Shown one piece after another: positions 26,038 to 34,486 of a stretch of DNA of 64,000 nucleotides. Made by a program: the position numbers and the translations under genes. The notes under the pieces were generated by a model. That model worked only from the letters and a program-made list of their open reading frames with translations, was not told where the DNA came from and did not search any database. The stretch is from Gelria sp. Kuro-4 (GTDB taxonomy: Bacteria > Bacillota > DTU030 > DUMP01): the NCBI RefSeq assembly GCF_019668485.1, contig NZ_AP024619.1, positions 1,177,001-1,241,000 on the forward strand, in the 5' to 3' direction. Position 1 is the first letter of the stretch. Each line of letters begins with the position of its first letter.

Positions 26038-27195
26038 TTGAAAAAGCTTCTAATCTTACTCGTCATCTTGTTAATAGCACTCACAGGTTGCCAAAGGGTG
26101 GTCGGCAGGGGAGAAGTGCCGTCCCGAAGGAGCGACCCAAATTCAATGCGTGCAACAGTACCGACCAGCAAAGCCGACGCCCTTGATTTTGTAGACATGA
26201 TCGACCGCAATAATGGTTGGGGAGTAAAAGAGAACACGGTTTACCGCCTAAGGGAGGGCGGTAAGGAGTGGGATGAAGTACTTACAATGGAACAGAGAGC
26301 TGAGTCCGGCGATGTAAATGGATGCGGGACATACTTCGCTGATGAAAAAGAGGCCTGGATTGCCTGGTTGGTCAGCCACGGTGATCGGGCCACTGTGGTG
26401 AGAGTGTATCATACCCGGGACAGCGGCAGGAGTTGGAACACCGTTAGCTTGCCTACCAAGGAACCGTGGGAAGGGGAAGGAATTTTTGTCAGCTTTGTCG
26501 ATAGACAAATTGGTTATATACTTTTAACGTCTTCTCCTGCCGCCGGCCAAATGAACAAGGCGCTCTATCGGACTAAGAATGGTGGGAACTCCTGGGTGCG
26601 GATAGGAGACATCACCTCGATGGTCGAAAGCTATCCTACAGGAATAGCGTTTCGGGATCAAGCTGTAGGCTGGATAACCAGTTCTTATCACGGCCAAGAG
26701 TACATGCTCGTCTTTAAGACCACTGATGGTGGAAAAAAATGGGATAGGATGTCACTGCCCTATCCGAAGGAATTCCAGGAGCGCGCCTATGCCAATGCCT
26801 ATCCCCCGGTTTTCTTTAAAGGGGATAGGAACAAAGGGCTGCTCCCCATAGAATTTGTCGGTGATAGAAAACGTGCCGTGGTATTCTACCTGACTGCCGA
26901 TGGTGGGAAGACCTGGGCTCTGTCTGCACCGGTCGACAATATATACCTCTATCAGCAGGTCTATTCCTTCCCCACTCCCCAAAGCGGCTTCCTGTTGGAT
27001 CATAACGGGACAATCTATAGAATCGGTGATGGCGGGAAGACCTGGAACATCGTCTGCAAATCAGCGGACCTTAAAGGCCGCACATTGATAATGGATTTTG
27101 TAGATGAGAAAACCGGATACGTTCTAAGAGACGGTGTGCTTTTCGCGACCATGGATGGCGGTAAGACATGGGAAAACGTAAACATGCACCATTGA
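26038..27195 (+). CDS. Lipoprotein with YCF48/BNR-like beta-propeller
   Basis: 385 residues from TTG 26038 after GAGGGGGAG. Lipobox 'LIALTGC' places the lipidated Cys near residue 18. Repeated Asp-box motifs 'DSGRSW', 'NGGNSW', 'TDGGKKWD', 'ADGGKTW', 'GDGGKTW' and 'MDGGKTW' mark a YCF48/sialidase-type beta-propeller. No catalytic residues can be assigned. A surface binding or photosystem-assembly-like scaffold role in a non-phototroph is unknown. Its codon usage is more AT-rich than the flanking genes, suggesting acquisition. Confidence 0.8.
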   Translation: MKKLLILLVILLIALTGCQRVVGRGEVPSRRSDPNSMRATVPTSKADALDFVDMIDRNNGWGVKENTVYRLREGGKEWDEVLTMEQRAESGDVNGCGTYFADEKEAWIAWLVSHGDRATVVRVYHTRDSGRSWNTVSLPTKEPWEGEGIFVSFVDRQIGYILLTSSPAAGQMNKALYRTKNGGNSWVRIGDITSMVESYPTGIAFRDQAVGWITSSYHGQEYMLVFKTTDGGKKWDRMSLPYPKEFQERAYANAYPPVFFKGDRNKGLLPIEFVGDRKRAVVFYLTADGGKTWALSAPVDNIYLYQQVYSFPTPQSGFLLDHNGTIYRIGDGGKTWNIVCKSADLKGRTLIMDFVDEKTGYVLRDGVLFATMDGGKTWENVNMHH

Positions 27196-27199
27196 AGCC

Positions 27200-27420
27200 A
27201 TTTCTGCGCTGGCCAACAGAGTGAAGGTCCCATCCCCAATCCTACGCCCCTCAAGCTCCTCTTGCCAGGCCGTGGGATCTTTCCTCAATTCCGCAAAAGC
27301 CTGGTTGGCCTCCTCCAGGAAGAGCTTGCGCCGGTACTCTTCTAACGCTCCGGGGCTTCTAGAAAAAGGAATTAACACCCCGCGCGGCGAAGCATAATAG
27401 CGGATTAAAAGCGGACCCCG
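27200..27420 (-). pseudogene. Relic of a small antitoxin-type protein
   Basis: A minus-strand frame contains 'EEANQAFAELRKDPTAWQEE' followed by 'LEGRRIGDGTFT'. This resembles the C-terminus of small antitoxins of the form '..AFAELRKDPEAW.E...ER..WD.TL.D'. The rest of the frame is not recognisable and there is no start signal. Confidence 0.35.
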
Positions 27421-27438
27421 AGCTGGGAGGAGGGGTGG

Positions 27439-28296
27439 TTGGAGTTGGCGATACGGGTGATCACCGATTCGGCCTGCGATCTGCCGCCGGAGTTTTTCAC
27501 AACCCATGGGATAAAATTTGCTTCGCTGGCTGTGACGTTTCCCGACCGCACGTTCACGGACGGCGTGGACCTGACGCGCGCGGAGTTCTACACGCGCCTG
27601 GCGGCGGGCGGCGCTCTGCCCATGACGGCACAGCCCTCCCCGCACGCCTTTGCCGGGCTTCTAAGGGAGGCCCTGGTGGAAGCTGACGAGGTGATAGTGA
27701 TCACGCTTTCCTCCGGGCTGAGCGGCACCTGGGAGAGTGCCTGCGCGGCCAAGGCCACCTTCAGCGCCGAGGAGCAGAATCGGATCTTCCTGGTCGATTC
27801 GCGCTCGGCCTCCACCGGGGAAGGGCTTCTGGTGCTCCGGGCGGCCAGGCTGGCGGAGGCGGGTGAGAGCGGGGCCGGGATTGCCGCTATGCTGGAGAAG
27901 GAAAGGGCGCATCTGGCTTCTATCTTCACGGTGGACACGCTGGAGAACCTGCGCAAGGGAGGCCGCATCAACCGGATTCAGGCCTTCCTGGGCACGGTGT
28001 TGGAGATTAAGCCGGTGTTTGAGCTGGATGCCGCCGGGCGCATTGCGGTGCGGGAGAAGATACGCGGCCGGCGCAAGGCGGTGCGGCGCCTCTTGGAGAT
28101 CATGGCGGAAGAGGGGAAGAACCTGGCGGCGCAGGTGGTGGGCATCGCGCACGGGCATGTGGCGGAAGCGGCGGAAGAGCTGGCCCAGGCGATCCGGGAG
28201 CGCTTCCGCGTCCGCGAGGTGGTCACCGGCGAGATCTCAGCCACCATCGGCACGCACACCGGTCCCGGCTGCCTGGCGGTGTTCTTTGCACGTTGA
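27439..28296 (+). CDS. DegV family fatty-acid-binding protein
   Basis: 285 residues from TTG 27439 or 27445, preceded by GGGAGGAGGGG. 'RVITDSACDLPPEFFTTHGI', 'SQPSP'-type motif 'TAQPSPHAF', and 'ITLSSGLSGTWESA' are typical of DegV/FakB proteins. These bind a fatty acid and present it to the FakA kinase for phosphorylation. No fakA gene is in the window. Confidence 0.92.
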   Translation: MELAIRVITDSACDLPPEFFTTHGIKFASLAVTFPDRTFTDGVDLTRAEFYTRLAAGGALPMTAQPSPHAFAGLLREALVEADEVIVITLSSGLSGTWESACAAKATFSAEEQNRIFLVDSRSASTGEGLLVLRAARLAEAGESGAGIAAMLEKERAHLASIFTVDTLENLRKGGRINRIQAFLGTVLEIKPVFELDAAGRIAVREKIRGRRKAVRRLLEIMAEEGKNLAAQVVGIAHGHVAEAAEELAQAIRERFRVREVVTGEISATIGTHTGPGCLAVFFAR

Positions 28297-28359
28297 TGGG
28301 CGGATGAAAGGTTGTGCCGGGGATAGGCGGGACAAGGCGAATATTGGGGAGACAACAAG

Positions 28360-28386
28360 AAAAGGATCCCGCTTTGGGACCCTTTT
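28360..28386. terminator. Bidirectional terminator between degV and the NlpC/P60 gene
   Basis: AAAAGGATCCC and GGGACCCTTTT pair with one mismatch around GCTTT. The A and T runs on the two sides let it serve the convergent genes. Confidence 0.75.
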
Positions 28387-28427
28387 CTATTCCTACAAAT
28401 CTTACCGGCGGCGCCGGAACGACAAGC

Positions 28428-29357
28428 CTAAAGCAATCGCCGGGCGCCCTTGTAGTTGTTGCTGTAGTACGCTTCGGCCAGGGAGGAGTACTTGACGCCG
28501 CCTGAGGTGGAGGCGTGGATGAAGCGGTTGCCGCCCACGTAGATCCCCACGTGCCGGATGTCGCGACTGCCGTAGTAGCCGAAAAACACCAGGTCCCCGG
28601 GTTCCAAAGCATCGCGGCCGACGGGCTGGCCAAAGGCGGCTTGACCGGCGGCGTTGTGGGGCAGGCTGTGGCCCCACTGGCTGAAGACGTAGGCGGTAAA
28701 CCCGGAACAGTCGAAGGCGCTGGGGCCGGATGCTCCGTAGCGATAAGGCCGCCCCAAGAGGGACGTGGCGAAGCTGAGGAGCATTTCGCTGTCGCCCCGG
28801 TCGGTCCCGCCGCGGGAAAGCTCGGCTGTAACCCGCTTGTCTTTAGCGGAATCCACGACGGGGATGACCAGCACCTGGCCGGGGTGGATCAAGTCGGACT
28901 GGAGCTTATTGGCTGCCATAATGGCTTCGGGGCTGACGCTGTATTTTTGGCCGATGCCGTGCAGGGTTTCGCCGTCCTGAACAGTATGCCGGACTTGCGG
29001 CGCCGGGGCTTTCGGTGCGGGAGCTGGAGCCTTTTGCGCTGTAGCGGTAGCAGCGGCCGCCGGAGCGGAGACGACTTTCTCCGGCACCGTGAGCTTTTGG
29101 CCGGGCATGAGGAGATCGCCCTTGAGGTTATTGTCCGCCTGGAGCTCCTCCACGGTGGTGCCGTACAGCCGGCTGATGCTCCAGAGGCTTTCACCCGGTA
29201 CCACGGTATGCACGGCAGCCCACGCCGGGGTGCCGCTCAGCAGAACCACTGCCGCCGCCGTGGCCGCGCTGAGGCGCAGGCACGGCCGGAGTACATTTTT
29301 CGCATTGGAAAAGTTGCAGGACCCACTTTCCCTTACGAAAGATCGCTTGCTGAACAT
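28428..29357 (-). CDS. LysM-NlpC/P60 cell-wall hydrolase
   Basis: 309 residues. A signal peptide (about residues 26-47, ending 'GTPAWAA') is followed by two LysM domains ('HTVVPGESLWSISRLYG', 'HTVQDGETLHGIGQKYSV') separated by an Ala/Pro linker. A C-terminal NlpC/P60 domain has catalytic Cys in 'AFDCSGFTAYVF', His in 'RHVGIYVGG' and 'RFIHAST'. It is predicted to be a secreted D,L-endopeptidase acting on peptidoglycan stems. Confidence 0.93.
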   Translation of the reverse strand: MFSKRSFVRESGSCNFSNAKNVLRPCLRLSAATAAAVVLLSGTPAWAAVHTVVPGESLWSISRLYGTTVEELQADNNLKGDLLMPGQKLTVPEKVVSAPAAAATATAQKAPAPAPKAPAPQVRHTVQDGETLHGIGQKYSVSPEAIMAANKLQSDLIHPGQVLVIPVVDSAKDKRVTAELSRGGTDRGDSEMLLSFATSLLGRPYRYGASGPSAFDCSGFTAYVFSQWGHSLPHNAAGQAAFGQPVGRDALEPGDLVFFGYYGSRDIRHVGIYVGGNRFIHASTSGGVKYSSLAEAYYSNNYKGARRLL

Positions 29358-29442
29358 AAAAATACCTACCCCTCTGCCAACTTTTCCTACATCATACTAT
29401 TCGACAGAAGGAACGAGTTTCCTGCCCGGACCCGAAAATAAT

Positions 29443-29475
29443 TGGATCCTCCGCCCAAAAGTGGCGGAGGATCCA
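29443..29475 (-). terminator. Terminator at the 3' side of the M14 relic
   Basis: A perfect 13-bp stem TGGATCCTCCGCC / GGCGGAGGATCCA with a 7-base loop, followed on the minus strand by ATTATTTT. It terminates leftward transcription from the operon at 30242-32336. Confidence 0.8.
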
Positions 29476-29504
29476 GAAGTTGTCCTGCGAGACTCTTCCT
29501 GCGC

Positions 29505-30230
29505 TTAGTCGACCGGTTCGGCTGCACCGTAGAAGATGGAGTTGAAGAGCACCTTGTACGTACCGTGCGGCTGGCCCCGGTGCTGGGTACGGAAGCCCAC
29601 GAGGATGACGCGGCCCTTGCCGTACGGCGCTTCCACCAGCGCTGCCTTGCCTTGGATGAACTGTGGCCCCATGAGCCAGCCGGAAAGGAGCGGGTCTTTC
29701 CCTTGCGGGTAGCTTCCGATCACGCGCAGGCCCTCGCCCACGGTGTAGGCCGGGCTGTGCACGAAGTAGGCGGCAGTCTGCGGGCTTAGGCCGTAAGCCA
29801 CCGGGTGCGCAGTGTCCACGTCCACTTCCAAGATGGAGCCGGGGCAGTAGAACTCCTGGTTGCTTACACCCTTGAGGACGTTGGTGGCGGCCACGCCCAG
29901 GTAATCGGTAGCAAATTCGCCGGCGCTGTCCAGCGTCACCAGGGTGCCGCCCGCTTCCACAAAAGCCTTGAGATTCGCCAGGCCCGCCTCGCCCAGGCCG
30001 CCCGTATACTCTGCAGGGTAGCTGCCCGGCTTGAGGCCTTCCTTCAGGGATTTTAACGTGGTGTCCGGGAGGATTATCACGTCGTCGGGCAGGCCGCGGG
30101 TGGATGAAGTGAGCTTCTCAAACGGAATCTCGATGGGGGTGGCAATCTTCACGCTGGCCGCCTCGGTGAGGATACCCACCATGTTGTGGTAGTAGGGGCC
30201 GCTGCGCATGCCGCCGTGCCACCAGGTGAC
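29505..30230 (-). pseudogene. M14 zinc carboxypeptidase, C-terminal fragment
   Basis: The minus-strand frame reads 'WWHGGMRSGPYYHNMVGILT', then 'GGTLVTLDSAGEFATDYLG', 'HPVAYGLSPQTAAYFVHSPA' and 'EAPYGKGRVILVGFRTQHRG'. This matches the C-terminal domain of large secreted M14 peptidases, including the 'TWWHGGMR' region. The catalytic zinc domain and signal peptide (several hundred residues) are absent; sequence immediately upstream is the end of the PEP-hydrolase-like gene. It is read as a remnant kept at the 3' end of the operon. Confidence 0.7.
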
Positions 30231-30241
30231 ACAAGACTTAA

Positions 30242-31075
30242 TCAGAAGCTGATGCCCTTGAAGCGCTTGGCCTGTTCGGTGATGGCGCGCTCGGTGGCCA
30301 GGCGCTCAATGGAGGAGGCGCCGAAGAAGCCGGCGATGCCCTGGGTGTGCTGCAGGATGTACTGGGCGTCCTCCGGCTCGGCGATGGGGCCGCCGTGGCA
30401 AAGGACGATGATGTCCGGGTTCACTTCCTTGGCGGCGTCGTGCATGGCCTGGACGCGCTCCGCCGCCTCGTCCAGAGTAACGGCTGTGTGGGCGCCGATG
30501 GAGCCCTTGGTGGTCAGGCCCATGTGCGGCACCAGCACGTCTGCTCCGGCCTCGGCCATGGCGCGGGCATCCGCAGGGCTGAAGACATAGGGGCAGGTGA
30601 GGAGGTCGAGCTCGTGGGCCTTGCGCACCATCTCTACCTCGAGCCCGTAGCCCATGCCGGTTTCTTCCAGGTTCTGGCGGAAGACGCCGTCGAAGAGCCC
30701 TACGGTGGGGAAGTTCTGCACGCCGCTGAAGCCGGCGGCCTTCACTTCCTCGAGGAAGACGTCCATGAGCCGGAAGGGGTCGGTGCCGCAGACGCCGGCC
30801 AGTACCGGGGTGTGGTCCACCACCGGCAGCACCTCGCGGGCCATGTCCATGACAATGGCGTTGGCGTCGCCGTACGGGAGCAGCCCCGCCAGGGAGCCGC
30901 GGCCGGCCATGCGGTAACGGCCGGAGTTGTAGATGATGATGATATCCACGCCGCCCTTCTCCGCGAACTTGGCGGAGATACCGGTACCGGCGCCGGCGCC
31001 GATGATCGGCCGCCCGGCGGCAATCTCGGCCTTAAGTTTCGCCAGGGCTTCGCTGCGCGAAATACGCTTTCCCAT
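30242..31075 (-). CDS. PEP-hydrolase-like TIM-barrel protein (PF09370)
   Basis: 277 residues from ATG 31075, preceded by AAGGAGG. TIM-barrel motifs are '[20 protein letters not shown]', '[15 protein letters not shown]', '[11 protein letters not shown]', '[13 protein letters not shown]' and '[19 protein letters not shown]'. The family is annotated as signal-transduction or phosphoenolpyruvate hydrolase-like; the reaction in this organism is unknown. It is 49 bases downstream of the UPF0261 gene, the conserved pairing also fused in plant Tm-1. Confidence 0.88.
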   Translation of the reverse strand: MGKRISRSEALAKLKAEIAAGRPIIGAGAGTGISAKFAEKGGVDIIIIYNSGRYRMAGRGSLAGLLPYGDANAIVMDMAREVLPVVDHTPVLAGVCGTDPFRLMDVFLEEVKAAGFSGVQNFPTVGLFDGVFRQNLEETGMGYGLEVEMVRKAHELDLLTCPYVFSPADARAMAEAGADVLVPHMGLTTKGSIGAHTAVTLDEAAERVQAMHDAAKEVNPDIIVLCHGGPIAEPEDAQYILQHTQGIAGFFGASSIERLATERAITEQAKRFKGISF

Positions 31076-31124
31076 TGTGTTTACCTCCTTCACAAGTTGA
31101 CTGCTTGCCGGGAGACGGATTAAC

Positions 31125-32336
31125 CTACTCAGCTTCCAGGAGTTCCTCCAGGATGCGCGCCATGGTAAGGGCAAACTCCGGGTCATTGATGTGGGCGTCC
31201 AGCTCCACCAGGCGGATGTCCGGGCGCAGGTGCTCGCGCAGGGCGTCGAAGAGGGCGGCATCGGCTTCCGGGTCATAGAAGGGTTTGCCCTGCGCGTCGA
31301 TCATGGAGACGCCCTTTAAGGGCAGCACCACCACGGTGGGGCCGGTGGCCGCGTTGAGCTTCGCGGCGATAATGCGTCCCAGCTCCGCGCACTCTTCCGG
31401 TGTGGTGCGCATGAGGGTCACCGTGGGGTTGTGCGGGTAGAAGCGGCGGCCCTTGAACTTTTCCGGTACGGTGTCCGGCGGGCCGAAGTTCACCATGTCA
31501 AGGGCGCCGACGGAGACCACCTGGGGGATCCCCTTTTTCCCGGCCGCCTCCAGGCGGTGCGGCCCGGCAGAGAGTACCCCGCCCACGAGCTCGTCACACC
31601 ACTCGGTGGTGGTGATGTCCAGCACGCCGCTGACGAAGCCGTCTTCAATCAGCCCTTCCATGGCGCGGCCGCCGGTCCCGGTGGCATGGAAAACCAGCAC
31701 CTCGTAACCCCGACCCTCCAGATACTCACGGGCGGCGGTGACGCAGGGCGTTGTCACGCCGAACATGGTGGCGGTGATGATGGGTTTATCCGCCGCAGCT
31801 TCCTCCGCCTGGCCCTGGACCATTCCGGCCACGGCGCGGGCGGCGTTGCCCAGGATGCGGCGCGACAGGCGGTTGAGCCCGGAGATGTCCACCACCGAGT
31901 ACATCATGGTGATGTCCTTGGTCCCCACGTAGGGCCGGGTGTCGCCTGAGGCCAGGGTGGAGACCATCACCTTGGGCACGCCCACAGGCAGGGCCTGCAT
32001 GGCGGCGGTGCCGATGGTGGTCCCGGCCGAACCGCCCAGGCTGATGATGCCGTCCAGCCGGCCCTCAGCGTAAAGCCGGCGGGCGATCACCGCGGCGGCG
32101 CGCGTCATGGCGGCCACGGCCTCGCCCCGGTCGCGCCCGGCGGCAAGGGCGGGCAGGTCAATTCCGGCGGTCGCAGCCACCTCTTCGCGCGTGACGTCGG
32201 GTGCCACCGCCGGCGGCTCCAGCACCCCCATATCCACGAGCAGGGTGTCCACGCCCTGGGCGCGGATGACGTCGCGGACGTAACCCAGCTCTTTTCCCTT
32301 GGTGTCCATGGTTCCCAGAACAACAACGGTCGGCAT
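31125..32336 (-). CDS. UPF0261 / Tm-1-like ATP-binding protein
   Basis: 403 residues from ATG 32336 after GAAGGGAGGGG; earlier in-frame codons lack a ribosome binding site. The N-terminus '[20 protein letters not shown]', '[19 protein letters not shown]' and '[19 protein letters not shown]' are UPF0261 signatures; '[19 protein letters not shown]' lies in the second domain. Tm-1 binds ATP and a viral replicase in tomato, but the bacterial role is unknown. The gene heads the operon, and an ISLre2 element ends 102 bases upstream. Confidence 0.88.
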   Translation of the reverse strand: MPTVVVLGTMDTKGKELGYVRDVIRAQGVDTLLVDMGVLEPPAVAPDVTREEVAATAGIDLPALAAGRDRGEAVAAMTRAAAVIARRLYAEGRLDGIISLGGSAGTTIGTAAMQALPVGVPKVMVSTLASGDTRPYVGTKDITMMYSVVDISGLNRLSRRILGNAARAVAGMVQGQAEEAAADKPIITATMFGVTTPCVTAAREYLEGRGYEVLVFHATGTGGRAMEGLIEDGFVSGVLDITTTEWCDELVGGVLSAGPHRLEAAGKKGIPQVVSVGALDMVNFGPPDTVPEKFKGRRFYPHNPTVTLMRTTPEECAELGRIIAAKLNAATGPTVVVLPLKGVSMIDAQGKPFYDPEADAALFDALREHLRPDIRLVELDAHINDPEFALTMARILEELLEAE

Positions 32337-32437
32337 GCTGCTCCCCTCCCTTCGTTTGCTGTTCCAACCCGAGAAACGTCCGTCAGTTCGCTGGCCACCA
32401 CCTCCTCGCTCCGAGGCGGAGGGTTGGTCTGGAAGGC

Positions 32438-33948
32438 CACCCAAATCCCGCCAAGGAGCGTGAGATCTCTCATGTTAAGTATTCGCCACGCTGTTGATGC
32501 AGTCCTTCTTCTGATCAAAGGAATTCTAACCCTTCTACGCGAGAGCCACGATATGTCAGAACTAGAGCGGGGAGTGCAGGCTCTCACCCAGCAGGTGGCG
32601 GCCGACCTCCTGGGAGCAATCTTGGAAGCCATGGACCAAGAACTTATGGCCCAGCGAGAAGACTCCCTTCGCCTGGTCGGAACTCGCTCCCGAACGATAC
32701 TGACACTGTTTGGCGCCCTCAAGATAAAGCGCAGGCTCTATCGGGACACCGAGACCGGTAAGACAGTGTTTCTCCTGGATGAGGTGCTCGGGCTGCCCGC
32801 TTATGCCCGAATTTCCGGGAACCTCGCCCAGATGTGCCAGCTGATCGGTCTTGATGTTCCCTTCCGGCAGGCCGCCAAGATCATCGGCCTGCTGGTTCCC
32901 CGGGTAAGCGCCATGACCGTGTGGAAATGCTTCCAACAGGCCGGCGCAGCAGCGGCCAAAGAAGCCCAGGCTAGACGCGAAGCAGTTTTCGAAGATGGAG
33001 TAGTGCCGGACGGCACCCGGCGGCCGCCGGAGCTTTACATCGAAGCCGATGGAGTAGCGATCAAGCTGCAGCGGGCCGCCGCCCGGCGCGCTGAGGTCCG
33101 CGTCGTTGTGGGCTACGAAGGCAAAGAGAACGTCGGAACCAAGAAGAAGCCGCGGCGCGTGCTCAAGGAAAAGCACCAGGTCGCCGGTCTTGTAAACAGC
33201 AGGGCGATCTGGGAAGAGGCCAGTGCCGCCTTCGGAGAGGTCTGGGATATGTCGGGCATACCTTCGGTTCACATCGGCGGCGACGGAGCAGAATGGGTCA
33301 AAGAGGGCCAGGAATACTTCCAGAACGCTACCTACCACCTCGACCCCTTCCACCTCAAGAAGCGCGTGACCGAGGCCTTGGGGGACGATTCTTCCGCCCG
33401 CGAAGCGTTAGCGGCAGCCCTCAGGGACAATTCTAAGCGCAAGGCGGAAGAAGCTCTGCGCTTGGCCGCCAAGACACGAAAGGGGGCAGCTCGCAAACGG
33501 GTACAAGCCCTGGCTGCCTACATACTCGGCAACTGGGATGGTATCCAAGCGACCCTCGATGGTCCGACCCTGGGTACCATTGAAGGCCATAACTGGCGTA
33601 TTGTCGCGCGGCGGATGAAGCGCCGCGGAGCCCGCTGGGGGCTTAAGGGAGGCGATTACATGCCCCGCCTTCTGGCACTGCGGGAAGAAGGGACCCTCGA
33701 AAACCTCTTGAAGCATACTCGGCCCCTGGACACCGAGAGGATTACCAACCTGACCCAACGGATGGCCGACCGGAACCAAGCAACTAGGAAGAAGGGCAAG
33801 GAGGAGGGAGAGTGGCTCAAAGCCATCGTTCCGGCCATCAGCGGCCCCTCGGCCGGTGAGGCCTGGATAAAGCACGTGCTTAGGCCGCTGGTGGAAGCCG
33901 GTTACGTTGCCTGATACGTTCCCATTCATCAATCTCGGGATTTGGGTG
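32438..33948 (+). mobile_element. ISLre2-family insertion sequence
   Basis: Inverted repeats CACCCAAATCCCG (32438-32450) and CGGGATTTGGGTG (33936-33948) match perfectly and bracket a complete transposase gene. That gives an element of about 1.5 kb, the usual size. No convincing target duplication is visible, so the true ends may lie a little further out. It sits upstream of the UPF0261 operon and may have displaced its promoter. Confidence 0.75.
32472..33914 (+). CDS. ISLre2 family (UPF0236) transposase
   Basis: 480 residues from ATG 32472; the frame is open further upstream but that lies outside the inverted repeat. Family features include 'KIKRRLYRDTETGKTVFLLD', 'LPAYARISGNLAQM', 'LYIEADGVAIKLQRA', 'KHQVAGLV', 'IPSVHIGGDGAEWVKEG' and 'TYHLDPFHLKKRVTE', with the acidic residues D/E spread as in this DDE-type family, and 'GTIEGHNWRIVARRMKRRG' near the end. 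The length is full, with no stop or frameshift, so it is probably active. Confidence 0.92.
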   Translation: MLSIRHAVDAVLLLIKGILTLLRESHDMSELERGVQALTQQVAADLLGAILEAMDQELMAQREDSLRLVGTRSRTILTLFGALKIKRRLYRDTETGKTVFLLDEVLGLPAYARISGNLAQMCQLIGLDVPFRQAAKIIGLLVPRVSAMTVWKCFQQAGAAAAKEAQARREAVFEDGVVPDGTRRPPELYIEADGVAIKLQRAAARRAEVRVVVGYEGKENVGTKKKPRRVLKEKHQVAGLVNSRAIWEEASAAFGEVWDMSGIPSVHIGGDGAEWVKEGQEYFQNATYHLDPFHLKKRVTEALGDDSSAREALAAALRDNSKRKAEEALRLAAKTRKGAARKRVQALAAYILGNWDGIQATLDGPTLGTIEGHNWRIVARRMKRRGARWGLKGGDYMPRLLALREEGTLENLLKHTRPLDTERITNLTQRMADRNQATRKKGKEEGEWLKAIVPAISGPSAGEAWIKHVLRPLVEAGYVA

Positions 33949-33964
33949 CAATCTTGCCTACTAG

Positions 33965-33978
33965 GTCTTGACACTAAC
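33965..33978 (+). repeat. Third copy of the 14-base motif beside the IS
   Basis: GTCTTGACACTAAC, 13 of 14 identical to the copies at 7397 and 8959, lies 16 bases beyond the right inverted repeat of the ISLre2 element. It contains a TTGACA-like -35 element. Confidence 0.4.
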
Positions 33979-34013
33979 AAAATTGGTTTGTCCTGGTAGC
34001 AAGGGGCAGGATT

Positions 34014-34022
34014 TGGTATAAT
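34014..34022 (+). promoter_or_regulatory. Extended -10 promoter for acpS
   Basis: TGGTATAAT is an extended -10 box; no good -35 lies 17 bases upstream. It is 23 bases before the acpS start. Confidence 0.55.
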
Positions 34023-34045
34023 AGCGAAGAGATGAAGGACAAAAG

Positions 34046-34468
34046 ATGCAGGAAGGACAGGCTGAAGGAGCGAAGACTGTGGTAGGTTGCGGCATCGACC
34101 TGGTGGAGGTGGAGCGCATCCGGCGTGCCCGGGAGCGCTGGGGCGAACGTTTCCTGGTGAGGCTTTTCACCCCCGGGGAGCGCGCGTACTGCGCGGCCAA
34201 GCGGGAAGGGGACGGGTCCCTGGCGGCGCGCTTTGCCGCCAAGGAGGCGGTGGCCAAGGCCCTGGGCCTGGGACTGGGGGGCTTTCGCTGGCGCGAGATT
34301 GAGGTGGTGAACGCGGCCTCGGGCCGGCCGGCGGTGCGCCTGGCCGGGGCCACGCTGGCGCGCGCCCGGGCGCTGGGGGTGGAGAAGATCCTGCTCTCGC
34401 TCTCGCACACCCGGGAGCACGCCCTGGCGCAGGCCATGGCCCTCAAGGCCGGGCCTGAGATGAACTAA
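34046..34468 (+). CDS. acpS: Holo-[acyl-carrier-protein] synthase
   Basis: 140 residues from ATG 34046; GTG 34080 would give the more usual N-terminus. Magnesium-binding 'GIDLVEVERIRRA' (Asp) and 'RFAAKEAVAKALG' (Glu/Lys) are intact, with 'LSLSHTREHALAQAMA' at the end. It transfers 4'-phosphopantetheine from CoA to ACP. It is followed by nnrD and the endoAI-endoA pair, a conserved Bacillota gene order. Confidence 0.93.
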   Translation: MQEGQAEGAKTVVGCGIDLVEVERIRRARERWGERFLVRLFTPGERAYCAAKREGDGSLAARFAAKEAVAKALGLGLGGFRWREIEVVNAASGRPAVRLAGATLARARALGVEKILLSLSHTREHALAQAMALKAGPEMN

Positions 34469-34486
34469 AACTGGGGGGAAGACAAG

